Assembly (NCBI RefSeq): GCF_018614095.1
Contig: NZ_JAGGOY010000086.1
Coordinates: forward strand, 1 to 45,909
DNA length: 45,909 nucleotides
Source: Streptomyces sp. ISL-87
GTDB taxonomy: Bacteria > Actinomycetota > Actinomycetes > Streptomycetales > Streptomycetaceae
Reading direction: 5' to 3'
Shown here: one piece after another, positions 24,028-31,792 of the stretch
How positions within the stretch are numbered: position 1 is the stretch's first letter
How the letters are laid out: the number at the start of each line of letters is the position of its first letter
Made by a program: the position numbers and the translations under genes
Notes under the pieces: model-generated
The model's input: only the letters and a program-made list of their open reading frames with translations
Databases searched by the model: none
Told to the model about the DNA's origin: nothing

Positions 24028-25346
24028 GCCGTGGCCTCCGCGGCGGCGCGGGCGGCGGCGGGCAGGGCGGCCGCGATGCGCTCGATCGCCTGCTCGTCGT
24101 GGGCCGTGGACACGAACCAGGACTCGAACGCCGACGGCGGCAGGTAGACGCCCTGCGACAGCATCGAGTGGAAGAAGCCGTTGAAGCGGAAGGACTCCTG
24201 CTTCTTCGCGTCGTCGTAGTTCCGGACCTCGTCCTCCGTGAAGAAGACCGAGAACATGTTGGACGCGGTCTGCAGCCGGTGCGCCACGCCCTCCTTGGTC
24301 AGCGCCTCGGTGACCAGCCCCTGGATCTGGCTCGACACCGCGTTCACCTTGTCGTACGCGGCCTCGTCCAGCAGCCGCAGCTGCGCCAGACCGGCGGCGG
24401 TGGCCACCGGGTTACCGGACAGCGTGCCCGCCTGGTAGACCGGGCCGGCCGGGGCCAGGTGGCCCATGACGTCGGCGCGGCCGCCGAACGCCGCGGCCGG
24501 GAAGCCGCCGCCCATGACCTTGCCGAAGGTCATCAGGTCGGGCTTGACCCCGTCCACGCCGTACCAGCCGGCGCGGGAGGTACGGAAGCCCGTCATGACC
24601 TCGTCGGAGATGTACAGCGCGCCGTTCTCGCGGCACACGTCCGCGAGACCCTGGTTGAAGCCGGGGGCCGGGGTCACGACGCCCATGTTGCCGGGCGCGG
24701 CCTCGGTGATCACGCAGGCGATCTCGCCGGGGTGCGCGGCGAAGGCCGCCCGGACCGCTTCGAGGTCGTTGTAGGGGAGCACGATCGTGTCGCCGGCCTG
24801 GGCGCCGGTCACCCCGGGGGTGTCCGGCAGCGCGAAGGTCGCCAGCCCGGACCCGGCGGCGGCGAGCAGCGCGTCCACGTGCCCGTGGTAGCAGCCGGCG
24901 AACTTCACGACCTTGGCCCGGCCCGTGAAACCGCGCGCCAGCCGGATCGCGGACATGGTCGCCTCGGTGCCGGAGGACACCAGGCGGACCTGCTCCACGG
25001 GCTCGATGCGCGCGACGATCTCCTCGGCGAGCGCGACCTCGCCCTCACCGGGGGTGCCGAAGGACGTGCCGCGGGCGACGGCGGCCTGGACGGCCTCGAT
25101 CACGGCGGGGTGGGAGTGGCCGAGGATCATCGGCCCCCACGAGCAGACCAGGTCTACGTACTCACGGCCGTCGGCATCGGTCAGATACGGACCGGTACCA
25201 GACACCATGAACCTGGGCGTTCCCCCCACGGCGCGGAACGCGCGCACGGGAGAGTTCACGCCGCCGGGCGTCACGAGGGACGCGCGCGTAAACAGGTTCT
25301 GCGAGACTGGGGCTTCATACGGATACGGGTAGCTCACACCAGCCAT
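24024..25346 (-). CDS. hemL: Glutamate-1-semialdehyde 2,1-aminomutase
   Basis: A 440-aa PLP enzyme that converts glutamate-1-semialdehyde to 5-aminolevulinate in the C5 haem pathway. The PLP lysine is Lys276 in LMTFGKVMGGGFPAAAFGG. Other family motifs are SGTEATMSAIRLARGFTGR, FAGCYHGHVDALLAAAGSG and LYISDEVMTGFR. Length is the norm for HemL. It heads the minus-strand series toward the cytochrome c maturation genes, so haem supply and haem attachment are co-localised. Confidence 0.96.
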   Translation of the reverse strand: MAGVSYPYPYEAPVSQNLFTRASLVTPGGVNSPVRAFRAVGGTPRFMVSGTGPYLTDADGREYVDLVCSWGPMILGHSHPAVIEAVQAAVARGTSFGTPGEGEVALAEEIVARIEPVEQVRLVSSGTEATMSAIRLARGFTGRAKVVKFAGCYHGHVDALLAAAGSGLATFALPDTPGVTGAQAGDTIVLPYNDLEAVRAAFAAHPGEIACVITEAAPGNMGVVTPAPGFNQGLADVCRENGALYISDEVMTGFRTSRAGWYGVDGVKPDLMTFGKVMGGGFPAAAFGGRADVMGHLAPAGPVYQAGTLSGNPVATAAGLAQLRLLDEAAYDKVNAVSSQIQGLVTEALTKEGVAHRLQTASNMFSVFFTEDEVRNYDDAKKQESFRFNGFFHSMLSQGVYLPPSAFESWFVSTAHDEQAIERIAAALPAAARAAAEATA

Positions 25347-25479
25347 GGTCTCAGAGGCCGCGACGGACTTGCGGACGGGCGTTTCACCGCGCCGCCCCGG
25401 GGGAGGTCACTGCCATGATGATCAGGCTGCGTGGCGGGGGCCGCGAAGCCAGGGCAGGCAATACCAGTCGGGTGGAGAT

Positions 25480-26082
25480 ATGCAACGCGGTGGTGGACCG
25501 GGCGAGGGCACGGACGGCCTGGATCCGCAGCGCGCCCGTGATGCCCGCCGCAGCCGGGGCAAGCACCGGCGGCGGGCCGCTGACGCGGCCGACCCCGTAC
25601 CGGGCCCCACGCAGGCGGACGACGGCCTCCCCAAGGGCCGCGGCATGGGGGTGACGTACAAGTACTTCGGCGCCCCCGACGGCGCGACGGCGGCCCGCGT
25701 CCCGGTCACGATGCGGCCGGAGGAGCTGGGCGGCGACGAGCTCGGCATGGGCGGCATGTTCACCAAGATCAAGCCGGAGACGGTTGCCGCGATGGTCCTC
25801 ACCGGCATCGAGGGCATACCCCTGCACAAGGTGCCCCCGCTGGAGCTGGTGGTCCTCCACCCCGACTACGCGGTGGTCAAGCTCCCGATGACCGTGGTCG
25901 ACCCGCTGCGCGGCATCGGCGAGGAGTCCGTCGGCGCGGCGGCCTTCATCTGGTCCACGGTCCCGGACCGCGGCGGCCCGCGCGACGCCTTCAACGTCTA
26001 CCAGCTCCTCCACGAATGGCAGGACTTCAGCCACCGCCTCCACGAGGCGGGCCACCAGCCGTACTGCCTGGTCTGGCCCTGA
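25480..26082 (+). CDS. Conserved Streptomyces hypothetical protein, 200 aa
   Basis: A soluble protein of unknown function. The core (VTYKYFGAPDGATAARVPVT through LLHEWQDFSHRLHEAGHQPY) looks like a compact alpha/beta domain, preceded by an Arg-rich, probably disordered N-terminus. The start is uncertain: ATG 25480 is chosen because wobble positions are GC-rich from there on, although GGAG is only two bases from it; ATG 25645 (MGVTYKY) has an AGGG upstream and matches the conserved core. It is divergent from hemL. No link to haem can be shown. Confidence 0.72.
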   Translation: MQRGGGPGEGTDGLDPQRARDARRSRGKHRRRAADAADPVPGPTQADDGLPKGRGMGVTYKYFGAPDGATAARVPVTMRPEELGGDELGMGGMFTKIKPETVAAMVLTGIEGIPLHKVPPLELVVLHPDYAVVKLPMTVVDPLRGIGEESVGAAAFIWSTVPDRGGPRDAFNVYQLLHEWQDFSHRLHEAGHQPYCLVWP

Positions 26083-26084
26083 CC

Positions 26085-27119
26085 TCAGCCGGCGGCGAGG
26101 ATCTTCAGGGCGCGCTCGCGCAGGGGAGCGATCAGGGTGCGTGAGGCGCCGTTGTGGACGGCGTTGGTGGTGATGGCGATGTACCGGCCGGTCGCGGGGG
26201 CGAGGTAGAGACTCGTTCCGGTGAAGCCGTGGTGGTAGGCCACCGTGTCGCCGGCGGCAAGGATCCAGCCCAGGCCGCGGTGCAGGCCGGGCTCGATCTC
26301 GGCCTGCGGGGTCAGGCCGGCCCGCAGCCAGGCACCGAGCACGGTCTCCTCACCGGCCAGCAGGTACTCGGCGTAGGTGGCGAGGTCTGCGGCCGGGGCG
26401 AACACCCCGGCGTGGCCCGCGACGCCGCCCATGATGGCCGCGTTGTCGTCGTGCACCGCCCCCCACAGCCGGTCGTGATCCTCACGCTGCTCGGTGGGCG
26501 CGACCCGGGGCGACTGCGCGACCGGGCCGTACGAGGTGTGGTTCATGCCCAGCTCGGACCACATCTCGGCGGCGAGCCGGTCCAGCGGCTGCTGGTGGAC
26601 GTGGGCCAGGGCGAGGCCGAGCAGGATGTAACCCCGGTTGATGTAGCGGTGGGTGCCGGGGAGGCTCTCCAGGAGCTCGTGGCAGATCAGCTCGTGCAGC
26701 GGGCGCTCGGCCAGGTCGTAGAGGTCGAGGCGGGTGGCGGCCCGCAGGCCGGAGGTGTGAGAGAGCAGCTGCCGCACGGTGGCCTCGGCGCCAGGCATGG
26801 AGACGTCGCCGGTCAGGGGCGGCAGGAACTCCCGTACGGGGGTGTCAAGGCCGAGGAGCCCCGCGTCGATCGCACGGCCGGCCAGGGGCCACGTGGCGGT
26901 GACCTTGGTGAGGGACGCGATGTCGTAGACCGTGTGCTCGTCGGGGGCCTGCGGGTTGGTGTACGGGGAGACGACGCCGGCCGTCAGGACCTCGCGGCCC
27001 CCGGCGGCCGTACCGCAGACGACGATGCCTCCCGGGCTCGCGCCGTCGGCGACGATCTCGCCCAGCGCGTCGCGCAGTTCGTGGGTCTCGGCGGTGGTGA
27101 ACGGTACGGCCTGGGTCAT
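26085..27119 (-). CDS. Serine hydrolase (beta-lactamase/penicillin-binding-protein-like)
   Basis: A 344-aa class C beta-lactamase-like serine hydrolase. The nucleophile motif is SLTK (Ser69-Lys72), the second motif YIN at residues 159-161, and HHGFTG near 320 occupies the KTG position. No signal peptide is visible, so it may be cytoplasmic or exported by another path. Such proteins range from esterases to D-aminopeptidases; activity cannot be assigned. ATG 27119 follows GGAGG by five bases. Confidence 0.85.
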   Translation of the reverse strand: MTQAVPFTTAETHELRDALGEIVADGASPGGIVVCGTAAGGREVLTAGVVSPYTNPQAPDEHTVYDIASLTKVTATWPLAGRAIDAGLLGLDTPVREFLPPLTGDVSMPGAEATVRQLLSHTSGLRAATRLDLYDLAERPLHELICHELLESLPGTHRYINRGYILLGLALAHVHQQPLDRLAAEMWSELGMNHTSYGPVAQSPRVAPTEQREDHDRLWGAVHDDNAAIMGGVAGHAGVFAPAADLATYAEYLLAGEETVLGAWLRAGLTPQAEIEPGLHRGLGWILAAGDTVAYHHGFTGTSLYLAPATGRYIAITTNAVHNGASRTLIAPLRERALKILAAG

Positions 27120-27269
27120 CTGTGCCTCCGGGTCGGCGGTGCTCTCACCCTCAAGCCTGGCGAGACCGGCGAGCGAGTGCCCGTAGCCGCGCCGGAGGGG
27201 CCCGGGGGGGTGGATCCGGCCACGAGCCAGGAAGCCGCCAACCACGGGTGTCGCGTGGGCAGATGCTTC

Positions 27270-27296
27270 CTGTACTTCCTGTACTTCCTGTACTTC
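27270..27296 (+). repeat. Three exact copies of CTGTACTTC
   Basis: A nine-base unit repeated three times without interruption between the two minus-strand genes. It also encodes a Tyr-Phe-Leu stretch in shadow frames, which I do not regard as a gene. Confidence 0.85.
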
Positions 27297-27303
27297 GGGA
27301 GCC

Positions 27304-27344
27304 GTCCCGGTCCGCGGCCCCCCCTGTCGGCCGCGGACCGGGAC
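27304..27344 (-). terminator. Strong terminator of the oxidoreductase gene
   Basis: GTCCCGGTCCGCGGCC (27304-27319) pairs perfectly with GGCCGCGGACCGGGAC (27329-27344) around a nine-base loop. It is the strongest simple hairpin of this region and follows the oxidoreductase stop on the minus strand. Confidence 0.8.
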
Positions 27345-27378
27345 GACCCGGGTCAGGACATCCGTCTGACCGTCGGAC

Positions 27379-27410
27379 CGTCAGAGCGTCAGAGCGTCAG
27401 AGCGTCAGGA
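27379..27410. repeat. CGTCAGAG tandem repeats at the oxidoreductase stop
   Basis: Three exact copies of CGTCAGAG (starting 27379, 27387, 27395) and a fourth variant CGTCAGGA (27403) run across the stop codon. Each copy includes TCAGAGCG, which creates a further in-frame stop every few codons if slippage occurs. Confidence 0.8.
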
Positions 27411-28323
27411 CCAGCCGGCCCCGGACGCCCGGCTCGGCCAGGCGGGCGTGGGCCTTGGCGGCGTCGGCGAGGGCGAAGGTCTCCGACACCCGCAGGGTCA
27501 GCTCTCCCGCGTCGACGAGGGACACCAGTCGGGCCAGGTGCGCGCCGTCGGCCGCGACCTCCTGCTCCTCCACCCGGATCCCCCGCTCGGCGGCCGGCGC
27601 GGCGTGCGGGATCAGGCCTACGTAGACACCGCCGTCGCGGACGGAGGACAGCGCGGCCCCGCCCAGCACGGCCGCGTCCACGACGCCGTCCACCGGCTCG
27701 GCGGGAGCCCCGCCGCGCGGGACGAAGGCGGCCGCGCCCAGGGAACGTACAAGCGCCTCGTCCTCCGCACCCGCCAGGGCCGTCACCACCAGTCCGGCCC
27801 GGGCCGCGAGCTGCACCGCGAGGCCGCCGACCACGCCCGCCGCGCCGGTCACGAGGACCGAGGCGCCCGGGGCCAGCCCCAGCAGGTCCACGGCGCGGGC
27901 GGCGGTCAGCCCGCTCAGCGGGAGCGCCGCCGCGGCCACGTCGTCCACGGTGGCCGGCGCGGCCGCCACCGCCGAGGCGTCGAGCACCACGTACTCCGCG
28001 TGTGTGCCGAGCGGCTTGACCGGCCCGTAGTGCAGCCCGACGACCCGCTGACCGGCGCTCCAGCCGGTGACCCCGGCACCGACCTCGTCGATCTCGCCGG
28101 CCACGTCCCAGCCGAGGCCGATCCGCTGCCCCTCACCGCCGAAGACTCCGACGCGCACCGCCCCGTCCACCGGATTGACCCCGGCCGCCCGGACCCGGAT
28201 CCGGACCTGCCCGGCCGCCGGCCGCGGCACCGCGACCTCGGCGATCTCCAGCTGCTCGGGGCCGCCGAAGACGCTCACTACGGCCGCCTGCATCGTCGTC
28301 GTCGTCTGCTGCTGCTCGCTCAT
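27397..28323 (-). CDS. NADP-dependent quinone oxidoreductase-like protein (zinc-free MDR)
   Basis: A 308-aa medium-chain dehydrogenase. The GroES-like part begins MQAAVVSVFGGPEQLEIAEV; the nucleotide site is SVLVTGAAGVVGGLAVQLA. The structural-zinc cysteines are absent, as in quinone oxidoreductases. Likely reduces a quinone or enal with NADPH; substrate is unknown. The start MSEQQQTTTTMQ contains a second Met at codon 11 that could be the true start. Its stop lies within tandem repeats. The promoter region contains a near-perfect palindrome. Confidence 0.86.
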   Translation of the reverse strand: MSEQQQTTTTMQAAVVSVFGGPEQLEIAEVAVPRPAAGQVRIRVRAAGVNPVDGAVRVGVFGGEGQRIGLGWDVAGEIDEVGAGVTGWSAGQRVVGLHYGPVKPLGTHAEYVVLDASAVAAAPATVDDVAAAALPLSGLTAARAVDLLGLAPGASVLVTGAAGVVGGLAVQLAARAGLVVTALAGAEDEALVRSLGAAAFVPRGGAPAEPVDGVVDAAVLGGAALSSVRDGGVYVGLIPHAAPAAERGIRVEEQEVAADGAHLARLVSLVDAGELTLRVSETFALADAAKAHARLAEPGVRGRLVLTL

Positions 28324-28365
28324 GGTTTCTCCCCGTTGGCTCGTTCCTGATGAGCGCTAACCTAC

Positions 28366-28398
28366 GGAGAGGTACTCTCCTTTCGTAAGTACATACTT
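28366..28398. promoter_or_regulatory. GGAGAG-GTA-CTCTCC operator with a second AAGTA/TACTT repeat
   Basis: A six-base perfect inverted repeat (28366-28380) and AAGTA-CA-TACTT (28387-28398) lie upstream of the oxidoreductase. On the minus strand TTACGA and TAGGTT, about 18 bases apart, flank the first palindrome and could be -35 and -10, so binding would block the promoter. The regulator is not encoded beside it. Confidence 0.55.
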
Positions 28399-28503
28399 CG
28401 GAGTGCGTACCCGACCCGGAGGTGGGTACCCCCGCACCCCACGGCCGCCGCCGACCGCGTAAATCGGCCGCACCGCCCCGCCGACCAGTGGCATGCTGGG
28501 GCC

Positions 28504-29241
28504 GTGAACGGACCCGGCATTCAGCTCACCCTCGCCCCTGAACTGCGCCTCTTCGCCCCGCCCAGCCGACGCACCGACCGCGTGCCCACCGCCACCGACG
28601 GCGCCTCCAGCATCGGACACGTCGTCGAATCGACCGGGGTCCCGCTCACCGAGGTCGGCCGCCTCCTCGTCGACGGCCGCGAGGTGCCCGTCTCGTACGT
28701 GCCCCAAGCCGGCCAGTCCGTCGAGGTGTTCGGGATCAGCCGCCCGCAGCACATCACCGGCGCCCCGCTCCGCTTCCTCCTCGACGTCCACCTCGGCACC
28801 CTCGCCCGCCGCCTGCGCCTGCTCGGCGTGGACGCCGCCTACGAGAACGAGGACATCGGCGACCCGGCCCTCGCCACCCGCTCCGCCGCCGAGCAGCGCG
28901 TACTGCTCTCCCGCGACCGCGGGCTGCTGCGCCGCCGCGAGATCTTCGCCGGGGCGTACGTCTACAGCGACAACCCCGACGAGCAACTGCGCGACGTACT
29001 CAGCCGGTTCGCCCCCGTCCTCGCGCCCTGGACCCGCTGCACCGCGTGCAACGGCCCGCTCCAGGGCGCCGACAAGGACAGCGTGGGCGAACGCCTCGAA
29101 CGCGGCACGCACCGCTCGTACGACGTGTTCGCCCAGTGCACCGACTGCGAGCGCGTCTACTGGCGCGGCGCCCACCACGCCCGCCTGGAGCGGATCGTCA
29201 GCGAGGCCGTCGCCGAATTCGGCGGGGTCGCCACCCCATAG
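28504..29241 (+). CDS. Mut7-C RNase-like protein with N-terminal ubiquitin-like domain
   Basis: A 245-aa protein made of a Mut7-C ubiquitin/ThiS-like domain (residues ~5-80: LTLAPELRLFAPPSR to VEVFGISR) and a Mut7-C PIN-like nuclease domain (FLLDVHLGTLARRLRLLGVD, then RVLLSRDRGLLRR). A CxxC...CxxC zinc finger follows (RCTACNG and QCTDCERVYW). The Asp residues in LLDVHL and LSRDRG are consistent with a PIN-type active site. Biological role in bacteria is poorly known. GTG 28504 is the start; the TAG stop overlaps the left end of a repeat element. Confidence 0.85.
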   Translation: MNGPGIQLTLAPELRLFAPPSRRTDRVPTATDGASSIGHVVESTGVPLTEVGRLLVDGREVPVSYVPQAGQSVEVFGISRPQHITGAPLRFLLDVHLGTLARRLRLLGVDAAYENEDIGDPALATRSAAEQRVLLSRDRGLLRRREIFAGAYVYSDNPDEQLRDVLSRFAPVLAPWTRCTACNGPLQGADKDSVGERLERGTHRSYDVFAQCTDCERVYWRGAHHARLERIVSEAVAEFGGVATP

Positions 29242-29404
29242 GCCCTGTCGTCAAAGTCCCGCCTGACCTGCGACGCCCGGCACCGCACCTCGCCGCGTTG
29301 CCGGGGCACCCGAGTACGTCCAGTACACGGGCGCCCCTCCGCCTTGCGATGCACGGCGCCGGACGCCGCAGGCCTTACCGGCGCTACTTTGACGACAGGA
29401 CCTA
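29239..29404. mobile_element. 166-bp inverted-repeat element (MITE-like or structured repeat)
   Basis: The ends read TAGGNCCTGTCGTCAAAGT (29239-29257) and its reverse complement (29386-29404), differing at one base of 19. The interior folds back on itself too: GGGGC-N-CCCG-N-GTAC pairs with GTAC-N-CGGG-N-GCCCC at the tip, and TGCGACGCCCGGCACCG pairs with CGGCGCCGGACGCCGCA with only wobble or compensatory differences. There is no coding capacity. Features fit a short non-autonomous element or a repeated extragenic hairpin; I recall similar sequences in other Streptomyces but cannot verify. Confidence 0.7.
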
Positions 29405-29418
29405 GGCGTAAGAAGGCG

Positions 29419-29892
29419 TCAGAAGGCGTACGAGTCGCCCGTGTCCAGGGCCAGCACCGCCAACTCGTTGTTGCCGAGGTTCCGGTCGGTCGCCCCGCCG
29501 TTCCACCACGTGTCGATGCGCAGCGCCACCTCCGCCGGCCGCTCCCGCAGCTCCAGCAGCAGCCCGATGTGCCGGCCCCGCCCGTGCTCCGGCAGCGCGC
29601 CCGTCTCGCACACCACCTCGCGCATCCCGGACCGAGCACAGCCCGCGGCGAGGTCCTGCCGGTCCGCGAGGTCGGCCGACAGGCGCAGCCGCACCGTCGC
29701 GGCGGGCACCGCGGCCGGCCCGTCGTTCTCCGGGAGCAGCAGGACGCGCAGTTGCCCGCGGGCCAGCGAGACCCGGCCGTGGTACGCCACGTCCGCCTCC
29801 GGCCCCTCCCACGCATGGGCGCCGCCGGCCACGCCGAGCACCAGCGTCCCCGCCACCACCACACTCCGTACCCGTACGGCACTACGGCGCAC
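29419..29892 (-). CDS. Secreted hypothetical protein, ~157 aa
   Basis: A Sec-type signal peptide is evident: basic VRRSAVRVR, a hydrophobic VVVAGTLVLGVAGG and cleavage near AHAW. The mature part (DVAYHGRVSLARGQLRVLLL through LAVLALDTGDSYAF) is beta-rich and carries two cysteines (CARSG and VCETG) that probably form a disulfide. Function is unknown. Start GTG 29892 is seven bases after GGAGGT; GTG 29907 is possible. Its stop is only 14 bases from the repeat element. Confidence 0.75.
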   Translation of the reverse strand: MRRSAVRVRSVVVAGTLVLGVAGGAHAWEGPEADVAYHGRVSLARGQLRVLLLPENDGPAAVPAATVRLRLSADLADRQDLAAGCARSGMREVVCETGALPEHGRGRHIGLLLELRERPAEVALRIDTWWNGGATDRNLGNNELAVLALDTGDSYAF

Positions 29893-30094
29893 CGCCACCA
29901 CCTCCACGCGGCGAGGCTAGCCAGGCCGCCGGCCCTCCGGTCGGACCATCACACGAACGAGGGCGGGTCCTCGCCCAAGCGGCCGCCGCCCACACGACGG
30001 TCGCCCGGGGGCGTCCGGCGGCGCCCGTCCCCGCCCGGCGGCGGCCCACCGGCCGAGCAGCCTCCGCGCGCGGCCCCTGCGTAGGCTTCCGGCC

Positions 30095-30430
30095 ATGCTG
30101 ATCGCCCGCTCCGCCGCCCTCTTCGCCCTCGCCGCCCTCCTGGAGATCGGCGGCGCCTGGCTCGTCTGGCAGGGCGTACGGGACCACAAGGGCTGGGCCT
30201 GGATCGGCGCCGGAGTCATCGCCCTCGGCCTCTACGGATTCGTCGCGACCCTCCAGCCCCAGGGCGACTTCGCCCGCGTCCTCGCGGCCTACGGCGGGGT
30301 CTTCGTCGCCGGATCCCTCGTCTGGGGCGTGGTCGCCGACGGCTACCGCCCCGACCGCTGGGACATCGCCGGCGCCCTCGTCTGCCTGGCCGGCATGGCC
30401 GTGATCATGTACGCCCCGCGGGGCCACTGA
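30095..30430 (+). CDS. YnfA family membrane protein (UPF0060)
   Basis: A 111-aa four-helix membrane protein with the YnfA signature ALLEIGGAWLVWQGVRDHKGW and a closing DIAGALVCLAGMAVIMYAPR. Members resemble small multidrug resistance transporters and some export cations, but the substrate here is unknown. Start ATG 30095. Confidence 0.88.
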   Translation: MLIARSAALFALAALLEIGGAWLVWQGVRDHKGWAWIGAGVIALGLYGFVATLQPQGDFARVLAAYGGVFVAGSLVWGVVADGYRPDRWDIAGALVCLAGMAVIMYAPRGH

Positions 30431-30490
30431 CCCCCCGCCTATGCTGGCGAGTATCCGCCCCTACGAACACCCGCACGAGGAGCCCCGCAC

Positions 30491-31261
30491 ATGAGCACGG
30501 CCACCCGAACCGCCGTAGTCACCGGAGCGAGCAGCGGCATCGGCGCGGCCACCGCCCGGCAGCTCGCCGCAGCCGGCTACCACGTCGTCCTCACCGCCCG
30601 CCGCAAGGACCGCATCGAGGCCCTCGCCGCCGAGCTCACCGACGCCGGCCGCGAGGCCACCGCCTACGCCCTCGACGTCACCGACCGCGCCGCCGTCGAT
30701 GCCTTCGCGGCCTCCCTCGACCGCTTCCCCTCCGTCGACGTGCTCGTCAACAACGCGGGCGGCGCCATCGGAGCCGAGCCCGTCGCCACCGGCGACCCCG
30801 CCGACTGGCGCACGATGTACGAGGTCAACGTCATCGGCACGCTCAACGTCACCCAGGCCCTGCTCCCGGCGCTCACCGCCTCCGGCGACGGAACGGTGGT
30901 CGTCCTCTCCTCCACCGCCGGCCACTCCACCTACGAGGGCGGCGCCGGCTACGTCGCCGCGAAGAACGGCGCCCGCGTCCTCGCCGAGACCCTCCGCCTG
31001 GAGATCGTCGGCCAGCCCGTCCGCGTCATCGAGATCGCCCCGGGCATGGTCAAGACCGAGGAGTTCGCCACCACCCGCTTCCGCGGCGACGCCGACAAGG
31101 CCGCCAAGGTCTACGCGGGCGTCGCGGACCCCCTGTCCGCCGACGACGTGGCCGACACCATCACCTGGGCGGTGACGCGCCCCAGCCACGTCAACATCGA
31201 CCTCCTGGTGGTCCGCCCCCGCGCCCAGGCCTCGAACACGAAGGTCCACCGCGACCTGTAG
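30491..31261 (+). CDS. Short-chain dehydrogenase/reductase (YdfG-like)
   Basis: A 256-aa SDR oxidoreductase. NADP-binding TGASSGIG, the NNAGGAIG motif, catalytic Ser in VVLSSTAG and YVAAK catalytic pair are present. The ARRKDR stretch after the second strand indicates NADPH preference. Similarity is to serine 3-dehydrogenase/YdfG enzymes; substrate unknown. Start ATG 30491 is the only start close to an AGGAG sequence (AGGAGCCCCGCAC). Confidence 0.9.
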   Translation: MSTATRTAVVTGASSGIGAATARQLAAAGYHVVLTARRKDRIEALAAELTDAGREATAYALDVTDRAAVDAFAASLDRFPSVDVLVNNAGGAIGAEPVATGDPADWRTMYEVNVIGTLNVTQALLPALTASGDGTVVVLSSTAGHSTYEGGAGYVAAKNGARVLAETLRLEIVGQPVRVIEIAPGMVKTEEFATTRFRGDADKAAKVYAGVADPLSADDVADTITWAVTRPSHVNIDLLVVRPRAQASNTKVHRDL

Positions 31262-31357
31262 TCCCCACGGGAATCCCTACTTGACCGCCAGGCGCCCTCC
31301 ACCCTGCCGACGTAGCCTGAAAACAGGGGGCAGCGCACCATCAAGGAGGTGGCGGCC

Positions 31358-31756
31358 ATGCCCGAGACGCCTGTAATCGGGCACATTACGCTGACCGTGA
31401 GCGACGTAAAGCGCAGCGCGGAGTTCTACAACAAGCTCTTCGGCACACAGACGATGAAGGACATCGTGGACGACTTCGGCCCCTTCGTGGTCAGCGGCTC
31501 CCCGACCCTCGTCATCGGCTTCCGCACGCACGAGGCGACGAAGTCGGCGGACTCGTTCGACGCGGAGCGCATCGGCCTGGACCACTGCGCCTTCCACGTC
31601 GGCGCCCGCAGCGACCTGGACGCCTGGGAATCCCGCCTCGACGAGGAGGGCATCTCCCACTCCGGCATCGTCGAGGACGCCTCCGGCGTCCACCTCAACT
31701 TCAAGGACCCGGACAACATCGCCCTGGAGCTCTTCTACCCGGCCCAACAGGGCTGA
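31358..31756 (+). CDS. VOC family (glyoxalase/dioxygenase-fold) protein
   Basis: A 132-aa vicinal oxygen chelate protein with two beta-alpha-beta-beta-beta modules: IGHITLTVSDVKRSAEFYNK and LDHCAFHVGARSDLDAWESRL. Metal ligands are expected at His of GHITLTV, His of DHCAFHV and Glu of NIALELFYP. Small molecule lyase or resistance roles are common; activity is unknown. ATG 31358 follows AAGGAGGT by seven bases. Confidence 0.88.
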   Translation: MPETPVIGHITLTVSDVKRSAEFYNKLFGTQTMKDIVDDFGPFVVSGSPTLVIGFRTHEATKSADSFDAERIGLDHCAFHVGARSDLDAWESRLDEEGISHSGIVEDASGVHLNFKDPDNIALELFYPAQQG

Positions 31757-31792
31757 CCCCACCACGGGACGACCGCACCCAGGGCTCAGGGC

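Noticed and set aside
29239..29404. Element as simple bidirectional terminator
   Set aside because: At 166 bp with long terminal inverted repeats it is far larger than a terminator, although it could act as one for the convergent neighbours.
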